The notes beneath the pieces were generated by a model. It was not told where the DNA came from. It did no database searches and worked only from the letters and a program-made list of their open reading frames with translations. From contig BDSI01000070.1 in assembly GCA_003117195.1 (NCBI GenBank), forward strand, positions 248,501-312,500: a stretch of DNA of 64,000 nt. Reading direction: 5' to 3'. This DNA is from Eudorina sp. 2006-703-Eu-15. Taxonomy: Eukaryota; Chlorophyta; Chlorophyceae; Chlamydomonadales; Volvocaceae. Below are positions 42,550 through 52,845 of this stretch, piece by piece; the first letter of the stretch is position 1, and every line of letters starts with the position of its first letter. The position numbers were made by a program, and so were the translations under genes.

Positions 42550-44164
42550 CTGCTCGGATGCGGGCAGGTAAGGCGTTTTGTGTGACGTCGTTTAGTGGGA
42601 CAACGGCCAGAGGACTGCCTCGTCCATCTGCCGACTCAGAGGACTGCCCTGCGATCGTCTCGGCTTGTGTACAAGGCCGGCCGGTTGCCTGACCGAGAAT
42701 CGGATACTGGAGCGGCAGTTACATCGTGACGACAGCACCGCGGCAACCCGTACTTGCATGCAATAATTTTAGGGCGTGCATGTGCGACTGTGTCCCAAAA
42801 CACGTTCGTGCTTTGTACGGCGTGAGGCACAACGAGGCACACATTCCCCTGTCTAGTGCTATGGCAGAACAGCCATACCGCTCGGTCAATAAGCTCGTCG
42901 ACCCGGCGCTCAGGCGCCGCCTCCTGGACGACCACGCTGGTCAGCTCCGACTACGTATGGAAGGCCATGGGGAACAGCGAAGTGGGTCGGGTGTGTTATT
43001 TCAGCAGGCAGAGCAGGAGTGCGTGCGAAGTGGGTCGGGTGTGTGTGCGTCAGTTCCAGCAGGTATGTGCGCCGGGTTTCGGATTTGGATGACATCTATT
43101 CTATTGCTTGGATTGCGTTCGTTCTCACGCCTACCTCGAAAGCTATGATGTCATTAAGGGAGAGCGGTCCAGCCGGTTTGGGGTTCCTTAACGCCGATGG
43201 TGGTTGTGGTACAGCTCCCCGACAGTGTCCACGCAATGCAGGACCAGGAGGATGTGCTGTTATCCGTGGTCGCCAGTTCCTGCACACCGGCACGACGCGG
43301 GCTCGGGAATTTAGGTCAGGAACAACGCACAGGCGACATCAGTTTCCATCAACAACCACATCATCTTCTAAAATCATTTACGCCTCTGATCTTGGAGAAT
43401 ACAAGGGGTATGGAGCGCCGTGTGGACATATGCAGACGTGGACAGCGATAAGAAGGGTCGCGGAGCCGTCCAATGAATTAGCGCGCCTACCGTCGCAAGC
43501 ACTTCATAGCTCAGGTAGTATGGACTGTATACGGACTGAAATGCACTTCAGTGGTGGGTTTGAAGGGAACCCTGATATGCTATCAAGGGAGTGATGTGCA
43601 AACGACCATCGTTCGCTGCAGCGTTATATGACAGAACGTCCACAAATATTGGCGCAGAAGACATCGTCAGCCATCGCTCTGTATGCCTACCAACGAGAAT
43701 CACATGCCAACGGAATCATTCGGGTTTGTACGGTAAAGGCGTTTTTTATTTTGTAGCTCGCCACCAGGTATTGTTAGGCTCTCATATTTGCAATAGATTA
43801 TAGGCAGCCCTTAGCTGTGCCCCTAATGGCCGAGGGCACCAAAGGGAGATACTTTATCCTGCCATTGCGTACTTGCTTATCCGCATCTCAACGCGCGCTT
43901 GGGTGCACTTTTGCCTGGATGCTAATCCGCATCCTTACGTGGCAGCACATGGGCAGTTACGCACACAGTACCCAAGGATGGACCGTTGTGCCCCTTAACG
44001 ACTTGTCAGCTGTCACACGTTTGTTGTGCCCTGGAGCTGAGTGCTTTCGTAGCGATTGCGTGGCAAAAGCAGTTCTGAGCCTCACTTGCTGGGAATGTGC
44101 CCGACTGCATGTTGGAATGACCCTGAATGACATCTGCAGCATTAAGTTCGTGTGTCGTGGCGCA
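42550..44164. other. 1.6-kb stretch without a firm gene; possible stray exon
   Basis: The missing 5' exon and promoter of the ESV1-type gene should lie here. Around 42860-43065 the sequence has G/C-ending codons in more than one frame (plus frames reading YRSVNKLVDPALRRRLLDDH or SSDYVWKAMGNSEVG; minus frame VVVQEAAPERRVDELIDRAV), so some coding use is likely, but strand and frame cannot be fixed. A 20-base word GCGAAGTGGGTCGGGTGTGT occurs at 42977 and again at 43025. Confidence 0.35.
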
Positions 44165-44851
44165 TTGCACAGGCTGTACCATGCCCGCCCCTAAAGATCA
44201 TTTTGAAGATATGAAGCAAGTGTTGCTAGACGTCCTTGCTTGAGATAGACGTTCTTCCTTCAAATCACTGTCAAGATGACAATTCACAAGGAGGGATATG
44301 GCGATAAAACCTGCGCAAACGCGGTCCTGCCCTCGCGCGCGAGAACCAGTTATTATGTTATCCTGTTTCGCCTACGCCTTTAGTATCACGAGTTTGCAAC
44401 TCCCAGGGAGGGCCACCAGCTGCGACCCGCACCAACGGTCGACATCGTTGGCCGCAGGTTGAGGCCGACTGACTGGATAGCATTCAGCGAGATGTGATCA
44501 ACACCAACGCGGCAACACGTGCATAACATATTCATAATCTACCGGAATCAACTGCTGCTGTCCAGTCAGTCGGCTTCCAACGATGTCGACCGTTGGTGCG
44601 GGTCGCAGCTGGTGGCTCTCCCTGGGAGGTGCAAACTCGTGATACTTAAGGCATAGGCGAAACAGGATAACATAATAACTGGTTCTTGACTGGGCGCGCG
44701 AGGGCAGGACCGCGTTTGCGCAGGTTTTATCGCTATGGCTCTGCCTCAGCCTTGAAGGAAGGACGTCTATCTCAAGCAAGGACGGCTAGTAACACTTGCT
44801 TCATATCTTACAAAATGATCTTTAGGGGCGGGCATGGTACAGCCTGTGCAA
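44165..44851. mobile_element. Fold-back element: about 300-bp inverted arms around an 84-base loop
   Basis: Left arm 44165-44476 and right arm 44561-44851 are reverse complements with scattered substitutions and a few small indels. For example, the left arm's accaacggtcgacatcgttg is matched exactly on the right. Both ends read TTGCACAGGCTGTACC inward. The loop is 44477-44560. There is no transposase, so this is either a non-autonomous fold-back/MITE-like element or a single-locus hairpin. No clear target-site duplication flanks it. Open frames inside it are only consequences of the repeat. Confidence 0.85.
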
Positions 44852-45212
44852 CGTCCATCAACGTAAATTCGTTATACGAGATTGGGCCAATCACGCCGCC
44901 CGGTGCCAACATAGTTACCAGGTCTGACGCTTATGTCTTACAACTGTTGTGTGTAAATGAATTTCGCACCTTATTTTGAAGGCGGGGCGTTGTAGTGGCA
45001 CAGCGCGTCGTAAGACCAACGTCAGCAACTGCTATCTGCAGCGACTATAAAATCAGCACCTCTGCCCTCGTTAAAGCGCGTGAAGACCTGAAGTACTTTG
45101 CAATTGCTGGCTGAATTCCTTTGCGGCCTGTGCACTGGAGACGCCGACAAATACTGCTTGTTCGGCACAGTTAACCTGCTTGGGCTGACGATCCCGTCGT
45201 CGATTAGCAAAA

Positions 45213-46163
45213 ATGTCTCTTTCAGCCACGGCATCCTCTGGGGGTCGTCAGCTCGTGACATCTGTGATGCAGGCGTTCGGCGCTGCTTCGGGTGAGCGGC
45301 GTCAAAGGGCTAGGGGGTTCGTGGCTTGGGTCATGAAGAACAAGCTCGCTCCGAAGTATGCGCAATTTTTGTAAAGCATATCGCTAGGCTCCGGTGGAAC
45401 AAGGCGTGTGGCGGGAACCGGGAGGTTTTCGGCAAAAGTGTCCGCGGCGTCGGCATGACCCGGAACTGACTTAGGATGGACCAAACAATTAACGTTATTG
45501 ATTGCCTGACATTGCAGGCCGAGCTTTTGCCTCTGGCACTTCTGTGAGCCAGACGTCCGAGCCGTCCAAGCGCCCATCGTCAATTGTTGAGCCGACCTAC
45601 ACCTACATGCCGCCAGGCTCGAGCATGCGTGAGCCGCTGTACTTCAGCATGTCGGATCCAGTGTATTTTGTGGATCCCAAGCCCGATGCAGAAGCGGCGC
45701 CAGCGACAGGCAAAACCTCTGGACCGCCTTCACCTAACGCCCCGACCACCGTGCGGAAACTTGACTTCTCGGTGATTTCCGGCAAGCACCGTGACGACGG
45801 GCGCCCGGTGCGTGGATTTCAGGGTCATATCTGGTTGCGCAACTTCGGAAGGGTTGGGTAGAGGTCTTTGTTTGCTGCTCCTCGCTGCGACGTGTTCGTT
45901 ATTGCAGCGCACCCTTGCGGTTTGCTTGCCTATGAAGGAAGGTACCCGCTGGCTATGGGCATGACAATCAAATTGACCTGCCTTATCTGTGGTACCTTGC
46001 CGACCCGCCTTTACCTGCCGAACCGCCGAAGCAGGTGAGCTACCGAATGGCGGATGACTTCGCGCAGCAGGGGTACGTGGTCAACCCCAGCACGCACAGC
46101 ATGCGGGAGCCCAAGTACGTATCGATCTCTGACCCCAAGTACGCACCGGTGGATAAGAAGTGA
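45213..46163 (+). CDS. Small protein with duplicated SMREP-Y-S-SDP-Y motif
   Basis: I do not recognise this gene. Three exons, 45213-45291, 45518-45852 and 46035-46163, join in phase to 180 residues; the first, short exon carries the ATG and ends at a GTGAGC donor. The N-terminus (MSLSATASSGGRQLVTSVMQ, then more Ser, Ala and Arg, few acids) could be an organelle-targeting peptide. Two copies of a motif follow: SSMREPLYFSMSDPVYFVDPK near residue 52 and HSMREPKYVSISDPKYAPVDK at the very C-terminus. Between them is a Pro/Ala-rich linker and GRPVRGFQGHIWLRNFGR. No catalytic motif is visible. A TGTAA at 46546 supports transcription on this strand. Confidence 0.62.
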
Positions 46164-46545
46164 TCGGCAGCAGTGTGGCTAAAGGGGGGCAATACAGAGC
46201 AGAGTTGGCATTGGCCGCGTCCCACTCGCGATCTCGGTGGCGAATACAGTCAGACGCGGCTGTTGAGTCGACCCACGTGCTCGTGTGCTTATCCAGAGCA
46301 GGTTGTCATATAGGGTACTTGGGCAATGGCTTGGCAATAGACTAGCGGCTTACGATTTTGTGGCGTTGTTTGTTTTGGAAGTGGCGGGAGATTTGATCTA
46401 GGGATCTTCACAGAGCGGCTGTCTGAACAGTCCACGCCGTGGTGGTAAATTTTGAGGCAGGGGGCAGGACACTGCTTTGTTCTGACGACGTCTGGTTGCA
46501 CACAACTGCGACAAAATGTTGTGCGATGCTTGGTTGTCGTGAATT

Positions 46546-46550
46546 TGTAA
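46546..46550 (+). terminator. Polyadenylation signal TGTAA of the small SMREP gene
   Basis: It lies 382 bases after the stop codon at 46161-46163 and is the first TGTAA on this strand. Confidence 0.6.
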
Positions 46551-48527
46551 GGAGCGTGTTAGGTTTGGAGAGGTTTGGAGAGGCGACGTGTGCGACATGC
46601 TTCGAAGCGATGCAACATGTACGGTACTTGGTTGCCAGTTGCGCTTACACTATTGACAATTCTCTGTTTTCGAAAACTGGCGACACGTCGTAATGCTCCC
46701 ATCGCACTGTGGCGTCCTTACATAATTTCACGGGAGCGTTGCTGGCAGCGGGCTGTAGTTTGGGCCCTAAACATCGGCGGTTGAACGTAAGGAAACATGC
46801 TGCTGCTCAAGGTTCACGGTTGGCTGTGGACGACCGGGGAATTTCACGGTTGGCCGTGGACGACCGGGAAATAGAATGAGCGGGCGTAGAGGCATGTGTT
46901 GACACCACCTGGTTGCCCGATTACCGGACAATGATAGCAATCAGAATCTACCCCGAATGGGAACAGATGTCAACCTGTAAACTAGATGACACAATCAATG
47001 AGGTGCGAGAGCGGCGAAAGGGACCACAGTAGCATGGGACCACGTCAGTCGTTGATCTCGGATACTACAAGAGGTTCGCCTCACATCAGCAGGCTTTTCT
47101 TGATTCACGGGACGAATGCGGACTGAATGCCCGTGGTGTTCACTTGCGTGCAGCGCTTCACAGTAAGAATCGTATTTGGGGGATGCATGATGGTGTTGGG
47201 AACGACTGGAAAGGGACCCCACGGAATCTGCCTTGAGTACTGCGGTGAAATCAGCTCGCGCCCGAGGGACGCCTGGTATGTGGCGCTCTATCTAACGCGG
47301 ATGAGGAATCAGGAACGGGGGACGGGGTGGCGATGCACGGACCACCCAACACCTTTGCCTAGTGTCCGCCCATATTCCGCACAAGGATTTGCCCTGGCAG
47401 AAAGGCAGGGCATCGCTGAGGTACCTGACCGCATTGGTTCAACATTGTGAGTTTAATTAGGGAGCACCTAGGAAACTGGTGAAGAACCAGGCTACATGCG
47501 GCTACATGTCCTTACCACCACCTGACTAAGCGGTATATGGGTAGGTGAGCACGGTCCGGAGCATTCCGCGAAAACCTATGGCTTAAGGCGGCGCTTGCAC
47601 ATGCTCACATTCAGCGGATAGATCTGTGCACGGATGCCCAAGCACACCCGACGCCAGCGCGCTGGCAGGAGTCGGCTGAGTCAGCATTTCTGAGGACCGC
47701 CCAAGACTTGTGAAGGTACCCGTATGAGGTTCGGATAACTTCAAGCCGTACTGCTACGAAACGGAAACACAGTGCGGGACAGGGTCGTGCGTGCACGTGC
47801 ACAATGGACGGCAAACAGCCTGCCAGACATGTCAGCGCATCTGGACATGCAAGCTTTGCTTTATGCGGTCAGCTCTACAACAACGGTTAGACAGGCCACA
47901 TGTAATCATGGCAAACACTACGTGAGTCCTGTCAAGAAGCTTCCTATTTGGGACCTAAACGGTGTTCGACTTTAAGTTGTTCGAGGAGCTTGCGCTGAGC
48001 GGCGCTGAGTTGCCTACGTAGTAGGATGACTTTCAACATTCCCTATGTTTGATGACCTGGCATGAGTCGGTTGCGGCGTCGTAGAGAAAGTGGCTCGGTA
48101 CGGCCTTGCTGACGACGGGGGACGAGCAACGCGAACGTCACCGCGCGACCGCGTTACAACAACCCCCATTTGCCCAAGGTCGCAAGCTCGCAATCATATT
48201 TTATACCGTCAATTTATTTTCTATCGATAAGCACTATAACAAAACTTAGGCGCAGATAGAGCGAAAGTACCTTTTCGAAGCCAGCTACGCGTCTCTCCGG
48301 CCACAATGAATTTAAGGATTTAAAGTGACCTGGGTTTATAAGGCGTATAGTTGGTGCACGTTCTGTACTAGAATTCGCCGGATTGGCCGCGGTACAGGAA
48401 AAGGTGCGCTCCACGGCGGACGGCGTGCAGCGGCTCATGAAACATCCGTTCCCTTCGAACTGTTGATGCACCAAACATCTTACTGTGCGCAACCTTAATT
48501 ACTTGTCACAACGGGTGTGCGCGCAGG
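46551..48527. other. 2-kb gene-poor stretch upstream of the lipase gene
   Basis: I see no domain or good codon use in most of this stretch. A G/C3-rich frame at about 48370-48470 (GLAAVQEKVRSTADGVQRLM) could be an extra 5' exon of the lipase gene, but it ends without a consensus donor. Small direct repeats are listed separately. Confidence 0.35.
46813..46870 (+). repeat. 30-bp tandem duplication
   Basis: Two near-identical 28-base copies starting ttcacggttgg, at 46813-46840 and 46843-46870, in non-coding sequence. A second small repeat (ggtttggagag twice) lies at about 46562-46583. Confidence 0.85.
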
Positions 48528-51500
48528 ATGGTGGTGTCTCTGTGCTTCACGGTCTCAGTGCAAGAGACGAGCGCGACTGCCCTTAAGTCGGCAGTACCAC
48601 GCGCTTCCTTAGCGCCTTCCAAAGGACATCGGCGGGCGAGCCTGGACGTCAGCTCGCAAGTCTTGGCGACTCCAGTGACGCCCGCAGCAGACACACAGAC
48701 CGTTCCGTTACCCGCCCAGCAAGCTATCGGTATTCGTGTAAAATCGTCCAGCCAGGCGCATTGGACGCCTACTTGGACCAGAACGCTTCAGGTCAGTGAT
48801 CACGTAATTGCGTTGCGAAGGGTCAAGTACGCGTAAGCAGTCCCCGAAAGCGCGAAGGAACTTGTTCAATGTGTATTTGTTTCGTAGGTTCTGCGCTGGA
48901 GATGCTTTCGCGCAGTTGCTTTTGGGCGGGACCACCGCTTTGACCTGTGATCATTGAACTCGATCGCCTGTGGCGTAACTATATGCGGGATGATATCTCT
49001 TGGGCCTTGCCTTGTCTCAGGGTGTCGTGATGCCTCGCTTACCCTATCCGCAGACCAAATTCTCGGCCGTTTGGGAGAAATGGCAGAAGCTGTCGACACA
49101 GCTCAGTCAGTACAAAGCGTTCTCTCCCGACTGGGTCGGGCACACTCAGGAGCTTTTCGACCAACAATTGCAGCGCTTCATGGGCAGCGTCGGCGCGGCC
49201 CCAGTCGGTCGGGCACCGACTGGGGCCGCGCAGCTCAGCGGGCCTGGCGCTGCCAGCACTAGCCGGCCTGTCACCTTGACGCCCTACCTCACAGTGGCGG
49301 ATGAGGTGGAGGTGTCTTTTGCGGCCATGCTCTCGGACCTCTGCAACATGGCCTATGAGGTGGATAAGGTAGACCCGGAACTGCTGCAGGCGCATTACCA
49401 GCTGTCTTTGATAGCCACGTCCCTATCCTGCAGCAGCGCATGCGCCAGCGACGTCCCGTCCTCAGCGGCGGCATCCATAGACGGCGGCGCCGAGAGCATC
49501 CCCTCCGTCGGCACTGCTGCCGCTGCTCCTGCCAGGCAACATCAGCAGCAGCACCCTTCTGCGCATGCGCACACGCGGCAATCACGCCACCACCGGTCCG
49601 CGGCGCCCGCAGCCGTGGATGCTGGGCAGAGCAGCAGCACCACCACCACCAGCACCGGCAAGCGGAGCTCCCTCGGCGTGGCCTCCTTTCCCATGGGCGG
49701 CTCCCCGCCGCTGTCGCCGTCAGTCTCCATGCTGCAGCTCACCTCGCCCGAGGCGGTGACCGCGGCCCTGGCCAGCCAGGGGCATGGCGCCGCGTTCGCG
49801 CACCCCATGTACGTGTCCACCCTGCACCACGCGCTCATCTCCATGGGTTCCTACGACGAGGAGGGCGACATCTTTGACCTGGAGCTGCGCGCAGCGATGG
49901 CCGCCCGGGGCCCGGGCGCGGTTCTGCTGGGCGGCGGTGTGGGGTCAGCATGCACCGTGGGGACCATGGGCACCATGGATGAGATCTCCTTGGCCATGAT
50001 GCAGCAGCCGCTCGGCGGCCAACACGCCGCCGCTCCCCAGCAGCAGCTGCAGCAGCAGGCTGGCGCGGGTGCGGAGCATGGCACCGACGCTGTTGTTGCG
50101 GGGGCGGCGGTTGCGCCGTTCGCCACGACGGATGTGCAGGCGCCGTTTGGTGGACCGCGGGCATCAGGGGACTACTTCCGGGATGCGGTCGCCTCGGGCA
50201 CGCTGTTCAGCAACGTGAGCCTGAGTGAGGATCGGGACTTTGTGGCGGGGCAGGTCTACGGGTACAACACGCAGCTGGTGGAGCGGCGCAGGAGCAGCGA
50301 CTGCGGCGCGGGGGAGGAGGCGTTGCCCGTGGCGGCGGTGGCGCAGAGTGGGGCGGCGGGCGGCCGTGCGCTCCGCGAGGAGCAGACCATGCCGACGCGG
50401 CGGGTGTCGTCGTCGGGGATGCCAACGGAGGGCGGTGCCGAGGGTGCTGCCGCGGCGGTGGCGGTCCTGAGCCAGATGGGCAACGAGGTGTCCCCGGTGG
50501 CGGGCGGCCCTCCGGTGGTGGTGGCGTGCGACAAAGCGCCGCCGAGCGCCTGGTTCGCCTGCGACGACATGAAGAGCAGGATCCGCTACTTCGCGATCCA
50601 GGTGGGCACTACACTGGCCTACTGGCACACGCTTGCGTTGCGGCCTTGAGCGATTGCCGTTCAATTCTGTTTAGTCCAGCATGCCCGGGGATGGTAACGT
50701 GTGCCTCTGGGGGCGGGTTGGTTTTGTGCCTGGAGCCCTCACGGCCGTGTGGACATCCCATCGCGCGCTCGCCGTGCGCAGGGTTCCACCTCCCTGGAGC
50801 ACTGGCAGATCAACCTGCAGTTTGAGCCGGTGGTGTTCGAGGACCCCAAGTACGGTGAGTCGTTGGGGCCGATCGCCTACCGCGTAGCTTGCTTTACCTG
50901 GCGTGCCGTACTGGGCTTCGTACTGGGCATATGCCGTATTTTATGGCAATGTCCTTCGTTTTGTTGGGGCAGCGACGCGGCATCCAGTCATCCACCCATG
51001 TATCCGTCTGTTTGGGGGTCCGCAGGCGTGCGCATCCACCGCGGTGTGTACGAGGCGGCCAAGGAAATGTACGACGATCTCCTGCCGCTCGTCCAGCAGC
51101 ACCTGGAGACCTCGCCCTTCGCCACTGTGTCCTTCACGGGTAAGTCTACGGCGTGCGGGGTGGCTTGGTTGGGAGCCCACCAGTCGGGCATCCAATCTTC
51201 AGCCGTTTTCACAGGAGCGCAGCAACGACCGCGTCGCGCGACAGCGACACCCTGCGACATCGCCCTCCTCTGATGGCCCCTGCCCTGTGTGTCCTGGATC
51301 CCTCGCCTGCAGGCCACTCTCTGGGCGGCAGCCTGGGCACCGTGCTCATGCTCCTCTTCGTGGTGCGGGGCGTGCTCAAGCCCGCCAACATCTCCCCCGT
51401 CTACACCTTCGGCGCACCCGCGGTCTTCTGTCAGGGCGCCGTCGCGGACGCGCCCAGCGACCGGTGCGCCAAGTGCCACCTGAACTGCGAGATGCGCCCG

Positions 51501-52845
51501 CACCACCAAGCTGGCGGCAGCGAGTCCCCCGCGGCCGCCGCAGGCGGCGCGCGGCCACCCGCCGGGCCGCTGGCCGGCATCGCTGCCGCGGCTGCCTCCA
51601 TGGATCAGAGTCAGGTGCTGCCCCTGGGTCTGCTGGCCGGCCTCGGGCTGTCCGATGACCAAGTGGTCAATGTCATCATGCACAAGGACGTGGTGCCGCG
51701 CGCCTTTGTGTGCGACTACACGGCGGTGGCGGGGGTGCTGCAGCGCTGGTGGCCGTCCTTCCGCGACCACCACTCCCTGCAGGACGACGTCGGCCCCCAC
51801 AAGAGCCTGTACAACTTTGTGGGGCGCCTGGCGGTGCTGCGGCCGACCTCGGACCTGCCGTTCGTGAATGGTGAGAGGGCGGCGCGGGGCCTGGGACGGG
51901 GCGCGGCGTGGGGTGGCGTGGCGTGGGGCGATCTCTCGGGGTGGGGGGTATACGAAACTAGGTATGGTTCCTTGCGGCCCATGGCCACGCAGACGTCCGG
52001 CATTATGAATGCGGGATCATGTTGGGTGCCCCTCTTGACTGCCTGGCGGTGTCCTCAACGGTCAGTTCGCGCCTTGGCCTATCCGTGTCAGACCTCGCCA
52101 TGGCGCGACGTTGTGTATTGAGCCCCCCCACGTCTGTCTGCCCTGTGGCCCGGCCCCGCAGGCCCGGCCGACGCCTCCCACCCCATGCTGCCCAACCATC
52201 CGGCGCTGTACCGGGTGGGTGTGCACGAGGAGGTGCTGCCCTCCCTGGATTACGCGGCCGCCACCATGGCCTCCTGGGACGAGCTGCTGACGGGGCTGTC
52301 CTCCATGGCGGGAGGGTGTCGCCGCAACCGGGCCGCCGCCGCCGCCCGCCGGGCAGCCAAGATGGAGTCCATGCAGAAGGGCGTTATGCAGTTCATGAAC
52401 CAGCCGCACCCGCTGGCGACGCTCGCGGACTATCAGGCGTACGGCCCGCACGGCTTCATCAGCCGCTTCCACAACCCAGGTGCGGAGATGGTTGTGTGAT
52501 TGGACAGACGAGTGTGTCGGTCTAATGTATGGATGTGAACTGTAACTCGAGTTGGGTTCAGAAGACCTCGGAGGATTGATTCCATAAGAGTACTGAGGCC
52601 GCTGCAATTATAACTTAGTACAATGGATGTCGCAAAATTGAGCGAGCGATGACTCGTGTGTCGGCGGTTGACATAACCAGGGCTGCGCTCTTACTTGCAT
52701 GGATGTCTAGCACCGGGGTCCCTTCTTCCGAAGTGGCTTTAGATGGGTCTGTCTGTGTGTCTGAATCCCTTCGCCCCGATGATGGTGATGCCAATGCCTT
52801 GCAGATAACTACACGCGGGCGTTACGAGCCCTGTCGGGACGCTGA
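48528..52845 (+). CDS. Class 3 plastid galactolipase, PGD1/PLIP type
   Basis: Seven exons join in phase to 971 residues: 48528-48791, 49054-50601, 50782-50854, 51026-51139, 51313-51870, 52162-52479, 52805-52845. PGD1 of Chlamydomonas and plant PLIPs release acyl groups from plastid membrane lipids to feed oil synthesis. The first about 80 residues are Ser/Ala/Arg/Val-rich, like a plastid transit peptide. Family landmarks are YLTVADEVEVSFAAMLSDLC, SAWFACDDMKSRIRYFAIQ, HWQINLQFEPVVFED, VRIHRGVYEAAKEMY, nucleophile Ser669 in TGHSLGGSLG, YTFGAPAVF, VIMHKDVVPRAF with the likely acid Asp, and PHPLATLADYQAYGPHGF then SRFHNPDNYTRALR with the likely catalytic His. The last 41-nt exon supplies NYTRALRALSGR; the frame would otherwise run to a false stop at 52499. 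About 350 low-complexity residues are inserted before the lipase core. Confidence 0.94.
49193..49231 (+). repeat. Perfect 17-bp inverted repeat inside lipase exon 2
   Basis: Arms gcgcggccccagtcggt (49193-49209) and its exact reverse complement (49215-49231) flank a 5-base loop. The segment is in frame and encodes a Gly/Ala/Pro/Arg stretch. Confidence 0.95.

Noticed and set aside
42317..42571. Plus-strand frame with a perfect CAG-GTAAGG donor at its end
   Set aside because: Its translation is an improbable Cys/Trp run (CWCCCCGWSW); the minus-strand reading has normal composition, a CAG-GTGAGC donor and phase agreement with the ESV1-type exons.
44498..44779. Minus-strand 93-codon frame and the plus frame at 44686-44979
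   Set aside because: Both lie mainly inside the inverted repeat and have no domain or codon bias.
48588..48791. Alternative frame through lipase exon 1 reading KIVQPGALDAYLDQNAS
   Set aside because: It would leave one base over at the donor, while exon 2 begins in phase 0; the frame from ATG 48528 fits.
52185..52499. Open frame ending at a stop at 52499, as the end of the lipase
   Set aside because: Family comparison and phase favour a splice at 52479 to a final exon at 52805-52845; the tail after HNPG is intron.
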